NCBI RefSeq assembly: GCF_000284255.1
Contig: NC_017075.1
Span: 4,774,001 to 4,838,000 of the forward strand
DNA: 64,000 bases
Direction: 5' to 3'
DNA from: Rubrivivax gelatinosus IL144
GTDB lineage: Bacteria > Pseudomonadota > Gammaproteobacteria > Burkholderiales > Burkholderiaceae_C
Shown: piece after piece, positions 25,575-34,825 of the stretch
Layout of the letters: each line of letters opens with the position of its first letter
How positions within the stretch are numbered: position 1 is the first letter of the stretch
Notes under the pieces: generated by a model
What the model was told of the DNA's origin: nothing
Databases searched by the model: none
The model's input: the letters and a program-made list of their open reading frames with translations, nothing else
Program-made: the position numbers and the translations under genes

Positions 25575-26726
25575 ATGCACGAGGTCCACATCGCCGTCGT
25601 CGGCGCCGGCCCGGTCGGGCTGGCGCTGGCCCTGCACGCCGCGCGGCTGCTGCCGGCCGCGCGCATCACCGTCTTCGACGCCCGAGCGGCGACGCACGAC
25701 GTCGCCGCCGACCCGCGCACGCTGGCGCTGTCGCTGGGCAGCGTGCAGTTCCTGCAGCGCCTGGTCGACTGGGCGCCGCCGCAGGCGATCGCCGAGGTGC
25801 AGGTCTCGCAGCAGCCGCCGTCCTTCGGCGACGCCGAGGTGCGCATCCGCGCCGCCGAGATGGGCGTGCCGCTGCTCGGCGCGGTGGCGACGTATGGCGA
25901 AGTCGTCGCGCCGCTGCAGCGCGGCTGGGAGGCCGCCGTGGCCGCCGAACCGCGCCGGCTGCGGCTGCGCCTGGGCACCGCGGTGCAGGCGGTCAAGCCG
26001 ATGGCCGGCGGCGTCGAGCTCGACGCCGACATCGCCGAGTGTTTCGACCTCGCCGTCGTCGCCGAAGGCGGCGTCTTCGCCGGCCAGGTGCGCAAGGCCG
26101 TCGTGCACGACTACCGCCAGACGGCCTGGGTCGGCACGCTGGCGCTGGACGGCCTGCCGCCGGGCGTGGCCTTCGAACGTTTCACGCGCGAGGGGCCGCT
26201 GGCGCTGCTGCCGCGCGCCGACGGCCGCGCCGCGCTGGTCTGGTGCGTGCCCAGCGACGCCGACCCGGTGCGCCCACTCGATGCGCGCCAGCGCCTGGCG
26301 CTGCTGGCCGACCGCCTGCCGGCCGCCGCCGGGCGGCCGCGCGAGATCACGCCGCTGAAGGACTTCGCGCTCGGCCTGAATGCCGAACGCACGCTGGTCG
26401 ACGGCCGCTCGGTGCGCATCGGCAACGCCGCGCAGACGCTGCACCCGGTCGCCGGCCAGGGCCTGAACCTGGGGCTGCGCGACGCCCACGAACTCGTCGC
26501 CGCGCTGCGCCATGCGGCCGACGTCGACGCCGCGCTGGCGCGCGTCGAATGGGCGCGTTCGCCCGACCGCTGGGCGACGATCGCGACGACCGACTTCCTG
26601 GCGCGCAGCTTCACCTGGCAGCTGCCCGGGCTGGGCCTGGCGCGCGGTCTCGGCCTGGCGGCGCTGCAGCAGGTCGCGCCGGCGCGCCACTGGCTGGCGC
26701 GGCGGATGATGTTCGGCAGCCGCTGA
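25575..26726 (+). CDS. UbiH/UbiF-family FAD-dependent monooxygenase
   Basis: This flavoprotein hydroxylase of 383 residues probably acts in ubiquinone ring hydroxylation. The FAD-binding Rossmann motif is [23 protein letters not shown] at residues 5-22 (sequence [15 protein letters not shown]). The second FAD motif, [20 protein letters not shown], is the diagnostic GD/GNAAHxxxPxxGQGxN element of the UbiH/COQ6 family, with Gln-Thr in place of the usual His. It is the only such gene in the window. Which ring position it hydroxylates cannot be told. It ends directly against the convergent nitrilase gene with no spacer. Confidence 0.88.
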   Translation: MHEVHIAVVGAGPVGLALALHAARLLPAARITVFDARAATHDVAADPRTLALSLGSVQFLQRLVDWAPPQAIAEVQVSQQPPSFGDAEVRIRAAEMGVPLLGAVATYGEVVAPLQRGWEAAVAAEPRRLRLRLGTAVQAVKPMAGGVELDADIAECFDLAVVAEGGVFAGQVRKAVVHDYRQTAWVGTLALDGLPPGVAFERFTREGPLALLPRADGRAALVWCVPSDADPVRPLDARQRLALLADRLPAAAGRPREITPLKDFALGLNAERTLVDGRSVRIGNAAQTLHPVAGQGLNLGLRDAHELVAALRHAADVDAALARVEWARSPDRWATIATTDFLARSFTWQLPGLGLARGLGLAALQQVAPARHWLARRMMFGSR

Positions 26727-27527
26727 CTACAGCCGCCGGTGCGCCAGCGCCGGCAGCTGAGTGCGCACCTCGGCCAGGCGCTGCGCCGAGACCTCGGCGA
26801 GCACCACGCCTTCGCCCTCCGGCCGCACCGCCAGCACCTCGCCCCAGGGGTCGGCGACCAGGCTGTGGCCCCAGGTGCGGCGGCCGCTCTCGTGCTGGCC
26901 GCCTTGGGCCGGCGCGAGCACGTAGCACTGGTTCTCGACGGCGCGGGCGCGCAGCAGCAGCTCCCAGTGCGCGCGGCCGGTCGTGTAGGTGAAGGCCGCG
27001 GGCACGCACAGCAGGTCGCAGGGCGGGGCCATCAGCGCGCGGTACAGCTCGGGGAAACGCAGGTCGTAGCAGACCGACAGGCCGACCCGCAGCGGCCCGC
27101 ACTGCAGCGCCACCGGGGTGTCGCCGGGCGCGAGCGTCGTCGCCTCGGCATAGCGTTCGCGGCCGTTGTCGAAGGCGAAGAGGTGGATCTTGTCGTAGTG
27201 CGCGGCCTCGACGCCGTCGGGGCCGTAGACGCAGCAGCGGTTGTAGACACGCTGGCCGTCGGGCGCACGCAGCGGCAGCGTGCCGCCGACCAGCCAGACG
27301 CCGTGGCGGCGCGCGGTGTCGGCGAGGAAACGCTGGATCGCGCCGTCGCCCTCGGGTTCGGCGAACGGCAGCTTGTCGGTGTCGCGCAGGCCGATCAGGC
27401 AGAAGTACTCGGGCAGCGCGACGAGGCCGGCGCCGGCGGCGGCGGCTTCGCCGACCAGGCGTGCGGCGGCTTCGAGATTGCGCCCGAGATCGGGCGTGCT
27501 GACCATCTGGACGGCGGCGACTTTCAT
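26727..27527 (-). CDS. carbon-nitrogen hydrolase (Nit1/Nit2-type amidase)
   Basis: This nitrilase-superfamily amidase of 266 residues probably repairs deaminated glutathione or acts as an omega-amidase. The Glu-Lys-Cys triad is intact: Glu in ALPEYFCL, Lys in [10 protein letters not shown] and Cys in [14 protein letters not shown]. The last motif is the signature of the Nit family. I use the ATG at 27527 because the protein then starts [17 protein letters not shown], as in homologues. A CAGAAT box lies 6 nt upstream; the longer in-frame extension looks non-coding. It is divergent from glnE. Confidence 0.92.
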   Translation of the reverse strand: MKVAAVQMVSTPDLGRNLEAAARLVGEAAAAGAGLVALPEYFCLIGLRDTDKLPFAEPEGDGAIQRFLADTARRHGVWLVGGTLPLRAPDGQRVYNRCCVYGPDGVEAAHYDKIHLFAFDNGRERYAEATTLAPGDTPVALQCGPLRVGLSVCYDLRFPELYRALMAPPCDLLCVPAAFTYTTGRAHWELLLRARAVENQCYVLAPAQGGQHESGRRTWGHSLVADPWGEVLAVRPEGEGVVLAEVSAQRLAEVRTQLPALAHRRL

Positions 27528-27533
27528 GGAGCC

Positions 27534-27539
27534 ATTCTG
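27534..27539 (-). promoter_or_regulatory. -10 box (CAGAAT) of the nitrilase-family gene
   Basis: On the minus strand CAGAAT ends 6 nt before the ATG at 27527. It supports that start and predicts a leaderless message. Confidence 0.45.
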
Positions 27540-27648
27540 CGTCAGCGCAGTCGCGCAGTTCACGTTCGGCCCTGCCGCCTGCACGCCGAGGGCCTTCAGC
27601 GCAGAATCGGCGCCCTCGACAAGAGCCAAGACCTTCGGAGGGTCGTCC

Positions 27649-30378
27649 ATGTCAGCCGTCCAGAGCGCCGCGCCGTCGGCGGCGCACAGCCGTTTCGTGC
27701 AGCGCATCCGGCGCCGCTACGAAGCCGAGCGTGCGTTGCTGCCGCCGGGAGCGCCCGGTTTCGAGACCATCGTCGCGCTCGTCGCCACGCTGCGCGAACG
27801 TGGCCGCGAACTGCCGGCCGCGCTGCGTGTCGCGCGCCAGCTGGTGCTCGAACGGCTGGCGGTGCTGGATGTCGAAGACGCCGCGCCGCTGGAGACCGTC
27901 ACCGCGACGATGACCTGGCTGGCCGAGGCCTCGCTGGAACTGGCGCTGGCCCAGGCGCGCCTGGACGCCGACGAACGCTACGGCGCGGCGCTGGACGCCG
28001 ACGGCCGCCCGGTGGACCTGTGGATCATCGGCATGGGCAAGCTCGGCGCGCGCGAGCTCAACGTCTCGTCGGACATCGACCTGATCTACGTCTACGAGGA
28101 CGAGGGCCAGACCGCCGGCCCGCGCCCGGTCTCGTTCCACGAGTACTTCGCCTTCGTCGCCAAGCGGCTGTACGCTCTGGTCGGCGAGACCACCGAGGAC
28201 GGCTTCGTCTTCCGCGTCGACCTGGCGCTGCGGCCCAACGGCAACTCGGGGCCGCCGGTCGTGAGCCTGGGCATGCTGGAGGAGTACTTCCAGGTCCAGG
28301 GCCGCGAGTGGGAGCGTTTCGCGTGGCTGAAGAGCCGCATCGTCGCACCGCGTGCGGCGGTCGGCACGCAGCGCGCGCTGGCGCTGCGCTCGCTGGTCAC
28401 GCCTTTCGTCTACCGCCGCTACCTGGACTACGGCGTCTTCGAGGGCCTGCGCCAGCTGCACCGCAAGATCCGCGACGAGGCCCAGCGTCGCGCCGCCGGC
28501 CGGCCCGAACGCGCCAACGACGTCAAGCTCTCGCGCGGCGGCATCCGCGAGATCGAGTTCATCGTCCAGCTGATGCAGGTGGTGCGCGGCGGCCAGTTCC
28601 CCGAGATCCGCACGCGCAGCAGCTTGCGCGCGCTGGGCAAGCTGGCGGCCGGCGGGCTGATGTCGCCCGAGACCGCGCAGCGCCTGGCCGACGCCTACGC
28701 GCTGCTGCGGCGCATCGAGCACCGCATCCAGTACCTCGACGACCAGCAGACGCATCTGCTGCCCACCGGCGACGAGGACCTGGCCTGGATCGCCGCCAGC
28801 CTGGACGGCGGCGACACCGGCACGATGCTCGACCGCCTCTGCGAGGCGCGCGAAACGGTGGCCGCCGAGTTCGACGCCTTGCTGATGGAAGGCGCCGGCG
28901 GCGCCAAGAGCCAGGGCCGCAACGGCTGCCGCCAGTGCGGCACCGGGCCGCTGCCGATCGACAGCGAGCAGTTGCTGGAGAAGATGCCGGCGGCGCTGGC
29001 CGAGCGGCTGCGCCACTGGGCGACACAGCCGCGCGTGCAGGCGCTGCGCGACGAGAGCCGGCTGCGCCTGGGCCGGCTGATGCAGGCCGCGGCACGCGGC
29101 ATCGCCGAGGGTGGCTGCACCGAGCAGGCGGCGCTGCGTTTCGTCGACTGGGTCGAGCCGCTGCTGCGCCGCGAAAGTTATCTCGCGCTGCTCGCCGAGC
29201 GTCCCGAGGTCCAGCGCCGGCTGCTGCGCCTGCTGGGCCTGGCGCGCTGGCCGATGCAGTACCTGATGCGCCACCCGGGTGTCATCGACGAACTGGCCGA
29301 CGCCAGGCTGCAGCACCAGCGTTTCGACCGCGAGAGCTTCGCCGCCGAGCTGGAGGAACGCCGCGCCGCCTGGGACCGCGCCGGCGAATGCGACGAGGAG
29401 CGGCTGCTGGACATGCTGCGCCAGGCGCACCACGCCGAGGTCTTCCGCACGCTGGTGCGCGACGTCGAAGGCGAGCTGACCGTCGAGCAGGTCGCCGACG
29501 ACCTGTCGGCACTCGCCGACACCATGCTCGCGATCACCGTGCGCTGGGCCTGGAGCCGCTTCCGCCAGGCCCACCGCGAGCAGCCGGCGCTGGCCGTCAT
29601 CGCCTACGGCAAGCTCGGCGGCAAGGAGCTGGGCTACGGCAGCGACCTGGACGTCGTCTTCCTCTTCGACGACGCCGACGAAGCCGACCCGGCACGCGCC
29701 CAGGAGATCTACGGCGCCTTCGTGCGCAAGCTGATCACCTGGCTGACGCTGCGCACCGCGGCCGGCGAGCTGTTCGACATCGACACCGCGCTGCGGCCCA
29801 ACGGCAACTCGGGGCTGCTGGTGACCTCGATCGCGTCCTTCGAGCGCTACCAGGTCGGCCGCGGCAGCAACACCGCGTGGACCTGGGAGCACCAGGCGAT
29901 CACGCGCGCGCGCTGCGCCGCCGGCGGCCCGGCTCTGGCCGCGGCCTTCGACGCCACGCGGCGCGCGGTGCTGGTCGCCGAACGCGACCCGCAGGCGCTG
30001 CGCGAGGAGATCGGCGCGATGCGCCGCAAGGTGCGCGACGCCCATCCGGTGCGCGCCGGGCGCTACGACGTCAAGCACTCTGCGGGCGGCATGATGGACG
30101 TCGAGTTCGCCGTCCAGTACCTGGTGCTGGCGCATTCGCGCACCCATCCGGAGCTGATCGGCAACCTGGGCAACATCGCGCTGCTGCTCATCGCCGAAGA
30201 CGGCGGCCTGCTGCCGGCCGGCGTCGGCCGCGCCGCCGCCGACGCCTACCGCGAGCTGCGCCGCGCGCAGCACACCGCACGCCTGGACGAGCAGCCGACG
30301 CAGTTCGAGCCCGAGCGCCTGGCGCCGCAGCGCGACGCCGTGCTGGCGCTCTGGCGCGCGGTCTTCGGCGAAGGCTGA
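27649..30378 (+). CDS. glnE: bifunctional glutamine-synthetase adenylyltransferase/deadenylase
   Basis: GlnE adds AMP to glutamine synthetase when nitrogen is plentiful and removes it when nitrogen is scarce, under PII control. It has 909 residues, near the usual 945. Both nucleotidyltransferase domains are visible: the N-terminal deadenylase with GMGKLGARELNVSSDIDLIY (near residue 127) and the C-terminal adenylylase with AYGKLGGKELGYGSDLDVVF (near 652). Each carries the GxxxxxxxxDxD metal motif. The ATG at 27649 has a good Shine-Dalgarno (ggaggg). A CAGAAT -10-like box at 27601-27606 leaves a 42-nt leader. An EamA transporter follows after 8 nt. Confidence 0.96.
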   Translation: MSAVQSAAPSAAHSRFVQRIRRRYEAERALLPPGAPGFETIVALVATLRERGRELPAALRVARQLVLERLAVLDVEDAAPLETVTATMTWLAEASLELALAQARLDADERYGAALDADGRPVDLWIIGMGKLGARELNVSSDIDLIYVYEDEGQTAGPRPVSFHEYFAFVAKRLYALVGETTEDGFVFRVDLALRPNGNSGPPVVSLGMLEEYFQVQGREWERFAWLKSRIVAPRAAVGTQRALALRSLVTPFVYRRYLDYGVFEGLRQLHRKIRDEAQRRAAGRPERANDVKLSRGGIREIEFIVQLMQVVRGGQFPEIRTRSSLRALGKLAAGGLMSPETAQRLADAYALLRRIEHRIQYLDDQQTHLLPTGDEDLAWIAASLDGGDTGTMLDRLCEARETVAAEFDALLMEGAGGAKSQGRNGCRQCGTGPLPIDSEQLLEKMPAALAERLRHWATQPRVQALRDESRLRLGRLMQAAARGIAEGGCTEQAALRFVDWVEPLLRRESYLALLAERPEVQRRLLRLLGLARWPMQYLMRHPGVIDELADARLQHQRFDRESFAAELEERRAAWDRAGECDEERLLDMLRQAHHAEVFRTLVRDVEGELTVEQVADDLSALADTMLAITVRWAWSRFRQAHREQPALAVIAYGKLGGKELGYGSDLDVVFLFDDADEADPARAQEIYGAFVRKLITWLTLRTAAGELFDIDTALRPNGNSGLLVTSIASFERYQVGRGSNTAWTWEHQAITRARCAAGGPALAAAFDATRRAVLVAERDPQALREEIGAMRRKVRDAHPVRAGRYDVKHSAGGMMDVEFAVQYLVLAHSRTHPELIGNLGNIALLLIAEDGGLLPAGVGRAAADAYRELRRAQHTARLDEQPTQFEPERLAPQRDAVLALWRAVFGEG

Positions 30379-30386
30379 AGTCCCCG

Positions 30387-31286
30387 ATGTCCCCGACCGA
30401 CCGCCGCGCGCGGCTGGACGGCCGCGCCGTCGTGCTCGTCGTCGTCTGCTGCGCGCTCTGGGGCCTGAACCAGGTGGCGACCAAGCTCGCGCTGGCCGAG
30501 ATCCCGCCGCTGATGCAGGCCGCGATGCGCTCGGCCGGCGCCGCGCTGCTGGTCGCGGCCTGGGCACGCTGGCGCGGCATCCGCTTGTTCGAACACGACG
30601 GCACGGCGTGCGCCGGGCTGGCGATGGGGCTGCTGTTCGCGCTGGAATTCGGCTGCATCTTCATCGGCCTGCAGCACACCGCGGCCTCGCGCATGGTGGT
30701 CTTCATCTACCTCGCGCCCTTCGTCGTCGCGCTGGGCATGCCTTTCGTCGCGCACGACGAACGCCTGCGCCCGGCGCAGCTGGCCGGGCTGGCGGCGGCT
30801 TTCGCCGGCGTCGTCTGGGCCTTCGCCGAGGGGCTGCACGCGCCGACCGCCGGTAGCCGCAAGTGGCTGGGCGACGCGCTCGGCGTCGCCGCGGCGGTGA
30901 TCTGGGGCCTGACGACGCTGACGCTGCGCGGCAGCCGGCTGGCCAGCGCGGCGCCCGAGAAGACGCTGCTGTGGCAGCTCGCGGTGTCGGCGCTCGCGCT
31001 GGCTGCGGCGTCCTGGGCCGGCGGCGAGACGCTGGTGGCGGTGCCGGGGCCGGGCGCGCTGTGGCCGCTGGCCTTCCAGATCGTCGTCGTCACCTTCGCC
31101 AGCTACCTCGTGTGGTTCTGGCTGCTGCGCCACTACCCGGCGACGCGGCTGTCGGCGTTCACGCTGCTGACGCCGGTGTTCGGGCTGCTGGCCGGCGTGC
31201 TGATCCTCGGCGAACCGGCGACGGCGCGCCTGCTGGTCGCGCTGGCGGCGGTCTGCGCCGGCATCGCGCTGGTCAATCGCGCCTGA
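30387..31286 (+). CDS. EamA/DMT-family transporter
   Basis: This is an inner-membrane protein of 299 residues with about ten hydrophobic helices in two repeated EamA halves. The first half opens VVLVVVCCALWGLNQVATKL; the second includes LGDALGVAAAVIWGLTTLTL. Such proteins export metabolites, often amino acids or purine derivatives. It begins 8 nt after glnE and may share its transcript, which would fit nitrogen metabolism, but the substrate is not evident. Its last 14 nt overlap the convergent ArnT-like gene. Confidence 0.9.
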   Translation: MSPTDRRARLDGRAVVLVVVCCALWGLNQVATKLALAEIPPLMQAAMRSAGAALLVAAWARWRGIRLFEHDGTACAGLAMGLLFALEFGCIFIGLQHTAASRMVVFIYLAPFVVALGMPFVAHDERLRPAQLAGLAAAFAGVVWAFAEGLHAPTAGSRKWLGDALGVAAAVIWGLTTLTLRGSRLASAAPEKTLLWQLAVSALALAAASWAGGETLVAVPGPGALWPLAFQIVVVTFASYLVWFWLLRHYPATRLSAFTLLTPVFGLLAGVLILGEPATARLLVALAAVCAGIALVNRA

Positions 31287-32742
31287 TCACCAGCGCCGCG
31301 TAACGCCGCGCCTGGCGCGCGTCGCGCGTGTACAGCGGCAGCAGCGTCCATTCGTGCGGCCGGGCATCGGGCTGCGCGGCCAGCGTGCGGGCCTCGTCGG
31401 CCGCGTCCTCGCCGGCGGCGACGTAGACCGTCACGCCACGCGCCGCCGCCGCTTCGGCGGGCAGCAGCAGCCGCGCCTGCGGGAACTGCGGGCGCAAGCC
31501 GGCGGCCAGGCGCGGCGGCGAGACGACCAGCGTGTCGACCCGGGGCGCGACGGCGCGCAGTTCGCCGGCCAGCGCGCCGACCGGTTCGTTCAGTTCGTCG
31601 GGATCGGCCTTCCAGCCGGCCAGCGGCGCGCGCAGCGTGATGCCCACCAGCAGCAGCGCGGCCAGCACGACGGTGGCGAGCTCGAAGCGGCGCACCGCGG
31701 CGGCCGGCGGTGCCGCCGGCAGCAGCAGCCAGCCGGCCAGCGGCACGAGGAACAGCATCGGCTGCATCCAGCGCCCCTTGAAGTGCGTCACGCCACCGGC
31801 CAGCGCCATCGCCACCAGCATCAGCGCCAGCAGCCCGAAGTAGACGAGCACCGCGCGGCGCACCTGCGGCGGCTGCGCCGGCGCGGCCCCGGCGCGGGCG
31901 GCGCGCCAGGCCGGACGCACGACCATCAGCCCGAAGACCAGCCCCCAGAGCGCGACCATGCTGACGACCGCGTTCACCGCGCTCCAGACGCCGGCCAGGC
32001 GCGCCACGAAGCCGCCGTCGCCGTGGTCCAGCGCCATCTTCTGTGCCGTGCCGCGGGTGACTTCGGCGGCGTGCTGCAGCGCCCAGGCCGCGTGCGGCAG
32101 CACGACGAGCAGCGCCACGGCGACGGCCGCCAGCGTCCAGCGCGAGAACACGCGATCGCGCAGCGTCGGTGACACGAGCGCGGTGCCGACCAGCAGCGCA
32201 TGCAGGATCAGCAGGTTGTACTTGGCCAGCAGACCGAACCCGACCGCGGCGCCGAAGGCGAGGTAGAGCGCCGGCCGCGGCCGCAGCATCAGTCGCACGA
32301 ACACCCCCAGCGCCAGCGCCGCGCAGGCGGTGGCCAGCACGGTGTGCGTCAGGTCGCGCTGCGACTCCCAGCCGATCTGCGGCAGCCACAGCATCGCCGC
32401 GGCAACCAGGCCGGCTGCCGAGCCGACCAGCGGCCAGGCGGCCCAGGCCAGCGCCGCATAGGTGCCCAGCAGCAGCAGGTTCTTCAGCAGCGCCAGGCCG
32501 GCGATCGAGGGCCCGGTGATCTGGAACACCGCCCATTGCAGCCAGGTGTAGAGCGGCGGCTGGGCGCCGTAGCCCCAGGCGAGGTGGCGCGTCCACAACA
32601 GCTGCTCGGCCTCGTCCAGTTCCGGCGCCGGCGACACGAGCACCCGCGACAGGGCCTGCAGCGCGAAATAGGCGAATGCGATCCAGATCCAGCGCCGCAC
32701 ACCCGAATCGGGTGGTAGGCCAACGTGGGCAGAAGAAGACAT
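31273..32742 (-). CDS. ArnT/PMT-superfamily membrane glycosyltransferase
   Basis: This polytopic membrane protein of 489 residues has about eleven hydrophobic segments and a C-terminal periplasmic domain of about 120 residues. The first periplasmic loop has the acidic motif SPAPELDEAEQLLWTRHLAWG, where the Asp-Glu pair is the catalytic feature of the PMT/ArnT (GT-C) fold. These enzymes move sugars from polyprenyl-phosphate donors to lipid A, proteins or glycans. It is divergent from a DPM1/GtrB-like enzyme that makes polyprenyl-phosphate sugars, so the two probably form donor-synthesis and transfer steps of one envelope modification. Confidence 0.85.
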   Translation of the reverse strand: MSSSAHVGLPPDSGVRRWIWIAFAYFALQALSRVLVSPAPELDEAEQLLWTRHLAWGYGAQPPLYTWLQWAVFQITGPSIAGLALLKNLLLLGTYAALAWAAWPLVGSAAGLVAAAMLWLPQIGWESQRDLTHTVLATACAALALGVFVRLMLRPRPALYLAFGAAVGFGLLAKYNLLILHALLVGTALVSPTLRDRVFSRWTLAAVAVALLVVLPHAAWALQHAAEVTRGTAQKMALDHGDGGFVARLAGVWSAVNAVVSMVALWGLVFGLMVVRPAWRAARAGAAPAQPPQVRRAVLVYFGLLALMLVAMALAGGVTHFKGRWMQPMLFLVPLAGWLLLPAAPPAAAVRRFELATVVLAALLLVGITLRAPLAGWKADPDELNEPVGALAGELRAVAPRVDTLVVSPPRLAAGLRPQFPQARLLLPAEAAAARGVTVYVAAGEDAADEARTLAAQPDARPHEWTLLPLYTRDARQARRYAALVIRRD

Positions 32743-32839
32743 CGATCCAGCGGATGGACTACGGGTTAACTCGGGTCTAATGCGCAGCGTATTCCATCGG
32801 GACGAAACTTTGCCTGCACGAAACGTCCCGCGCTGTCTG

Positions 32840-33862
32840 ATGCTGCAACCCGTCGATTCTTCCTCCTCCATGGCCGCCGGCACGGTGCCGGCGGTGACGG
32901 CGCCCGAGGTTTCGGTCGTCATCCCGATCTACAACGAAGCCGAGAACCTGCGCGACCTCGTCGCCCGCGTGCACGAGGCGCTGGCCCCGCGGCCGGGCGG
33001 CTTCGAGCTGATCTGCGTGGACGACGGTTCGCGCGACGGCAGCGACAAGCTGCTGGTCGAGCTCGCCGCCGAACGTCCCTGGCTGAAGCCGGTGATCCTG
33101 GCACGCAACTACGGCCAGTCGACGGCACTGCAGGCGGGCTTCGAACGGGCGCTGGGGCGCTACGTCGCGACGCTCGACGGCGACCTGCAGAACGACCCGC
33201 TGGACCTGCCGGCGCTGCTCGACCGCCTCGAAACCGACGATTCGATCGACATGATCTCGGGCTGGCGCGAGCACCGCCAGGACCGCGCGATCTCGCGCCG
33301 CCTGCCTTCGCGCATGGCCAACCGGCTGATCTCCTGGGCGACCAAGGTCGAGCTGCACGACTACGGCTGCGCGCTGAAGGTCTACCGCCGCGAGATCATC
33401 GAGCGCATCCACCTCTACGGCGAGCTGCACCGTTTCATCCCGTCGCTGGCCAAGGAGGCCGGCGCGCGCATCGCCGAGGTGCCGGTGCGCCACCACGCAC
33501 GCACGCGCGGCGTTTCCAAGTACGGCATCGACCGCACCTTCCGCGTCATCCTGGACCTGCTGCTGATCGTCTTCGTGCTGCGCTATCGGCAGCGGCCGCT
33601 GCACGTCTTCGGCGGGCTGGGGCTGTCGCTGGCGACGCCGGGCGTGCTGATCCTGGCCTACCTGATGGCGCTGAAGATCCTGGGCGAGGAGATCGGCCAC
33701 CGGCCGCTGCTGATGGCCGGCACGATGCTCGTGCTCGTGGGCCTGCAGTTCATCGTCGCCGGGCTGATCAGCGAGATGCTGGTGCGCATCTATCACGAAG
33801 GCGGGGCGAGGCCGCAGTACCACGTGCGCAGCGCGCGCATGCCGGCCGACGGCAGCCGGTGA
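32840..33862 (+). CDS. GT2 polyprenyl-phosphate glycosyltransferase (GtrB/DPM1-like)
   Basis: This enzyme of 340 residues probably transfers a sugar from a nucleotide donor to a polyprenyl phosphate on the cytoplasmic face. The GT-A start is VSVVIPIYNEAENLRDLV; the donor-binding acids are in CVDDGSRDGS and ATLDGDLQNDP. The C-terminus has two membrane helices (DLLLIVFVLRY and the segment near GTMLVLVGLQFIVAGL), as in GtrB. I prefer the ATG at 32840; an in-frame ATG at 32780 overlaps a TCTAAT -10-like box. The GTG of the next gene overlaps its stop. Confidence 0.9.
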   Translation: MLQPVDSSSSMAAGTVPAVTAPEVSVVIPIYNEAENLRDLVARVHEALAPRPGGFELICVDDGSRDGSDKLLVELAAERPWLKPVILARNYGQSTALQAGFERALGRYVATLDGDLQNDPLDLPALLDRLETDDSIDMISGWREHRQDRAISRRLPSRMANRLISWATKVELHDYGCALKVYRREIIERIHLYGELHRFIPSLAKEAGARIAEVPVRHHARTRGVSKYGIDRTFRVILDLLLIVFVLRYRQRPLHVFGGLGLSLATPGVLILAYLMALKILGEEIGHRPLLMAGTMLVLVGLQFIVAGLISEMLVRIYHEGGARPQYHVRSARMPADGSR

Positions 33863-34812
33863 CCGGCGGCTTCGCCAAACGCGGCTGGCGGCTGGTCGCC
33901 GCGCCGCTGCTGCTGGCGGCGGTGTTCTGGCTCGCCGGGCCGGCCGACGTCTGGGGCACGCTGCGCCGGGCCGACGCCGGCTGGCTGGCCGTCGGGCTGG
34001 CCAGCGCCTTCGCCGCGAACCTGGTGTCGGCGCTGCGCTGGCGCGCGCTGTGCGCCTGGATGCAGATGGTGGTGACGCGGCGCTGGGCCGTCGTCACCTA
34101 CTTCCGCGGCGTGGCGGTCAACGTCGCGCTGCCGGGCGCGGTGGTCGGCGGCGACGTGCTGCGCGCCACGGCGCTGCAGCGCCAGGGCCATCCCGGCGTG
34201 CCGGCGGCGATGTCGGTGCTCGGCGACCGCGTCAGCGGGCTGTGGATGCTGATCGCGCTCGGGCTCGCGGCGCTGGTCTGGGGGCTGGGCTCTCCCGAGT
34301 GGCAGGCCTTCGTCACCCGCTGGCCGGCGCTGGCGCCGTGGGGCTCGCGGCCGCTGCTGCTGGGCTTGCTGGCGGCCTTCGTCGCGCTGCCCTGGCTCGT
34401 GCTGCGGCTGGCCGCGCGCGGGCTGGCGGTGGGCACGCGGCTGGCCGGTGCGCTGGCGCCGCTGCTGCAGCACCCAAAGGCGGCGCAGCAGTACGCGGCG
34501 CAGGTGCTGCTGTCGCTGGCGGTGCAGGCCTTGTCGGTGCTGGCGCTGGGCTGCGGTGCCGCCGCTGTCGGCGCGCCGGTGGCGCCCTGGGCGCTGGCTG
34601 CCGCCGCGGTGCCGATCTTCCTGATGGCGACGCTGCCGGTCAGCTTCGGCGGCTGGGGCACGCGCGAGGCGGCGGCGGCCGTCTGCCTGGTCCCGCTGGG
34701 CGTGGCGCCGGCGCAGGCGGTGACGCTGTCGGTGATCTACGGCCTGTACCCGATCGTGCAGGCGGCCGTGGCGCTGGCCTCGGCCGAGGGCGGCCTGAAG
34801 CCGCCGCGCTGA
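33859..34812 (+). CDS. UPF0104/LPG-synthase-TM family membrane protein (flippase-like)
   Basis: This membrane protein of 317 residues has about eight hydrophobic helices and belongs to the family related to the flippase domain of MprF. Recognisable pieces are NLVSALRWRALCAW, FRGVAVNVALPGAVVGGDVLRA, and LPVSFGGWGTREAAAAVCLVPLG, the two last being the core conserved motifs. It starts with GTG and overlaps the GtrB-like gene by 4 nt. With the adjacent GtrB-like and ArnT-like genes it may move a lipid or lipid-linked sugar across the inner membrane. No aminoacyl-transferase domain is attached. Confidence 0.85.
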   Translation: MTGGFAKRGWRLVAAPLLLAAVFWLAGPADVWGTLRRADAGWLAVGLASAFAANLVSALRWRALCAWMQMVVTRRWAVVTYFRGVAVNVALPGAVVGGDVLRATALQRQGHPGVPAAMSVLGDRVSGLWMLIALGLAALVWGLGSPEWQAFVTRWPALAPWGSRPLLLGLLAAFVALPWLVLRLAARGLAVGTRLAGALAPLLQHPKAAQQYAAQVLLSLAVQALSVLALGCGAAAVGAPVAPWALAAAAVPIFLMATLPVSFGGWGTREAAAAVCLVPLGVAPAQAVTLSVIYGLYPIVQAAVALASAEGGLKPPR

Positions 34813-34825
34813 GCCCCGGCGCCGC

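Noticed and set aside
27652..30567. 971-codon open frame antisense to glnE
   Set aside because: GlnE has both catalytic domains in the plus frame. The antisense product is low-complexity Arg/Ala/Gln sequence without domains.
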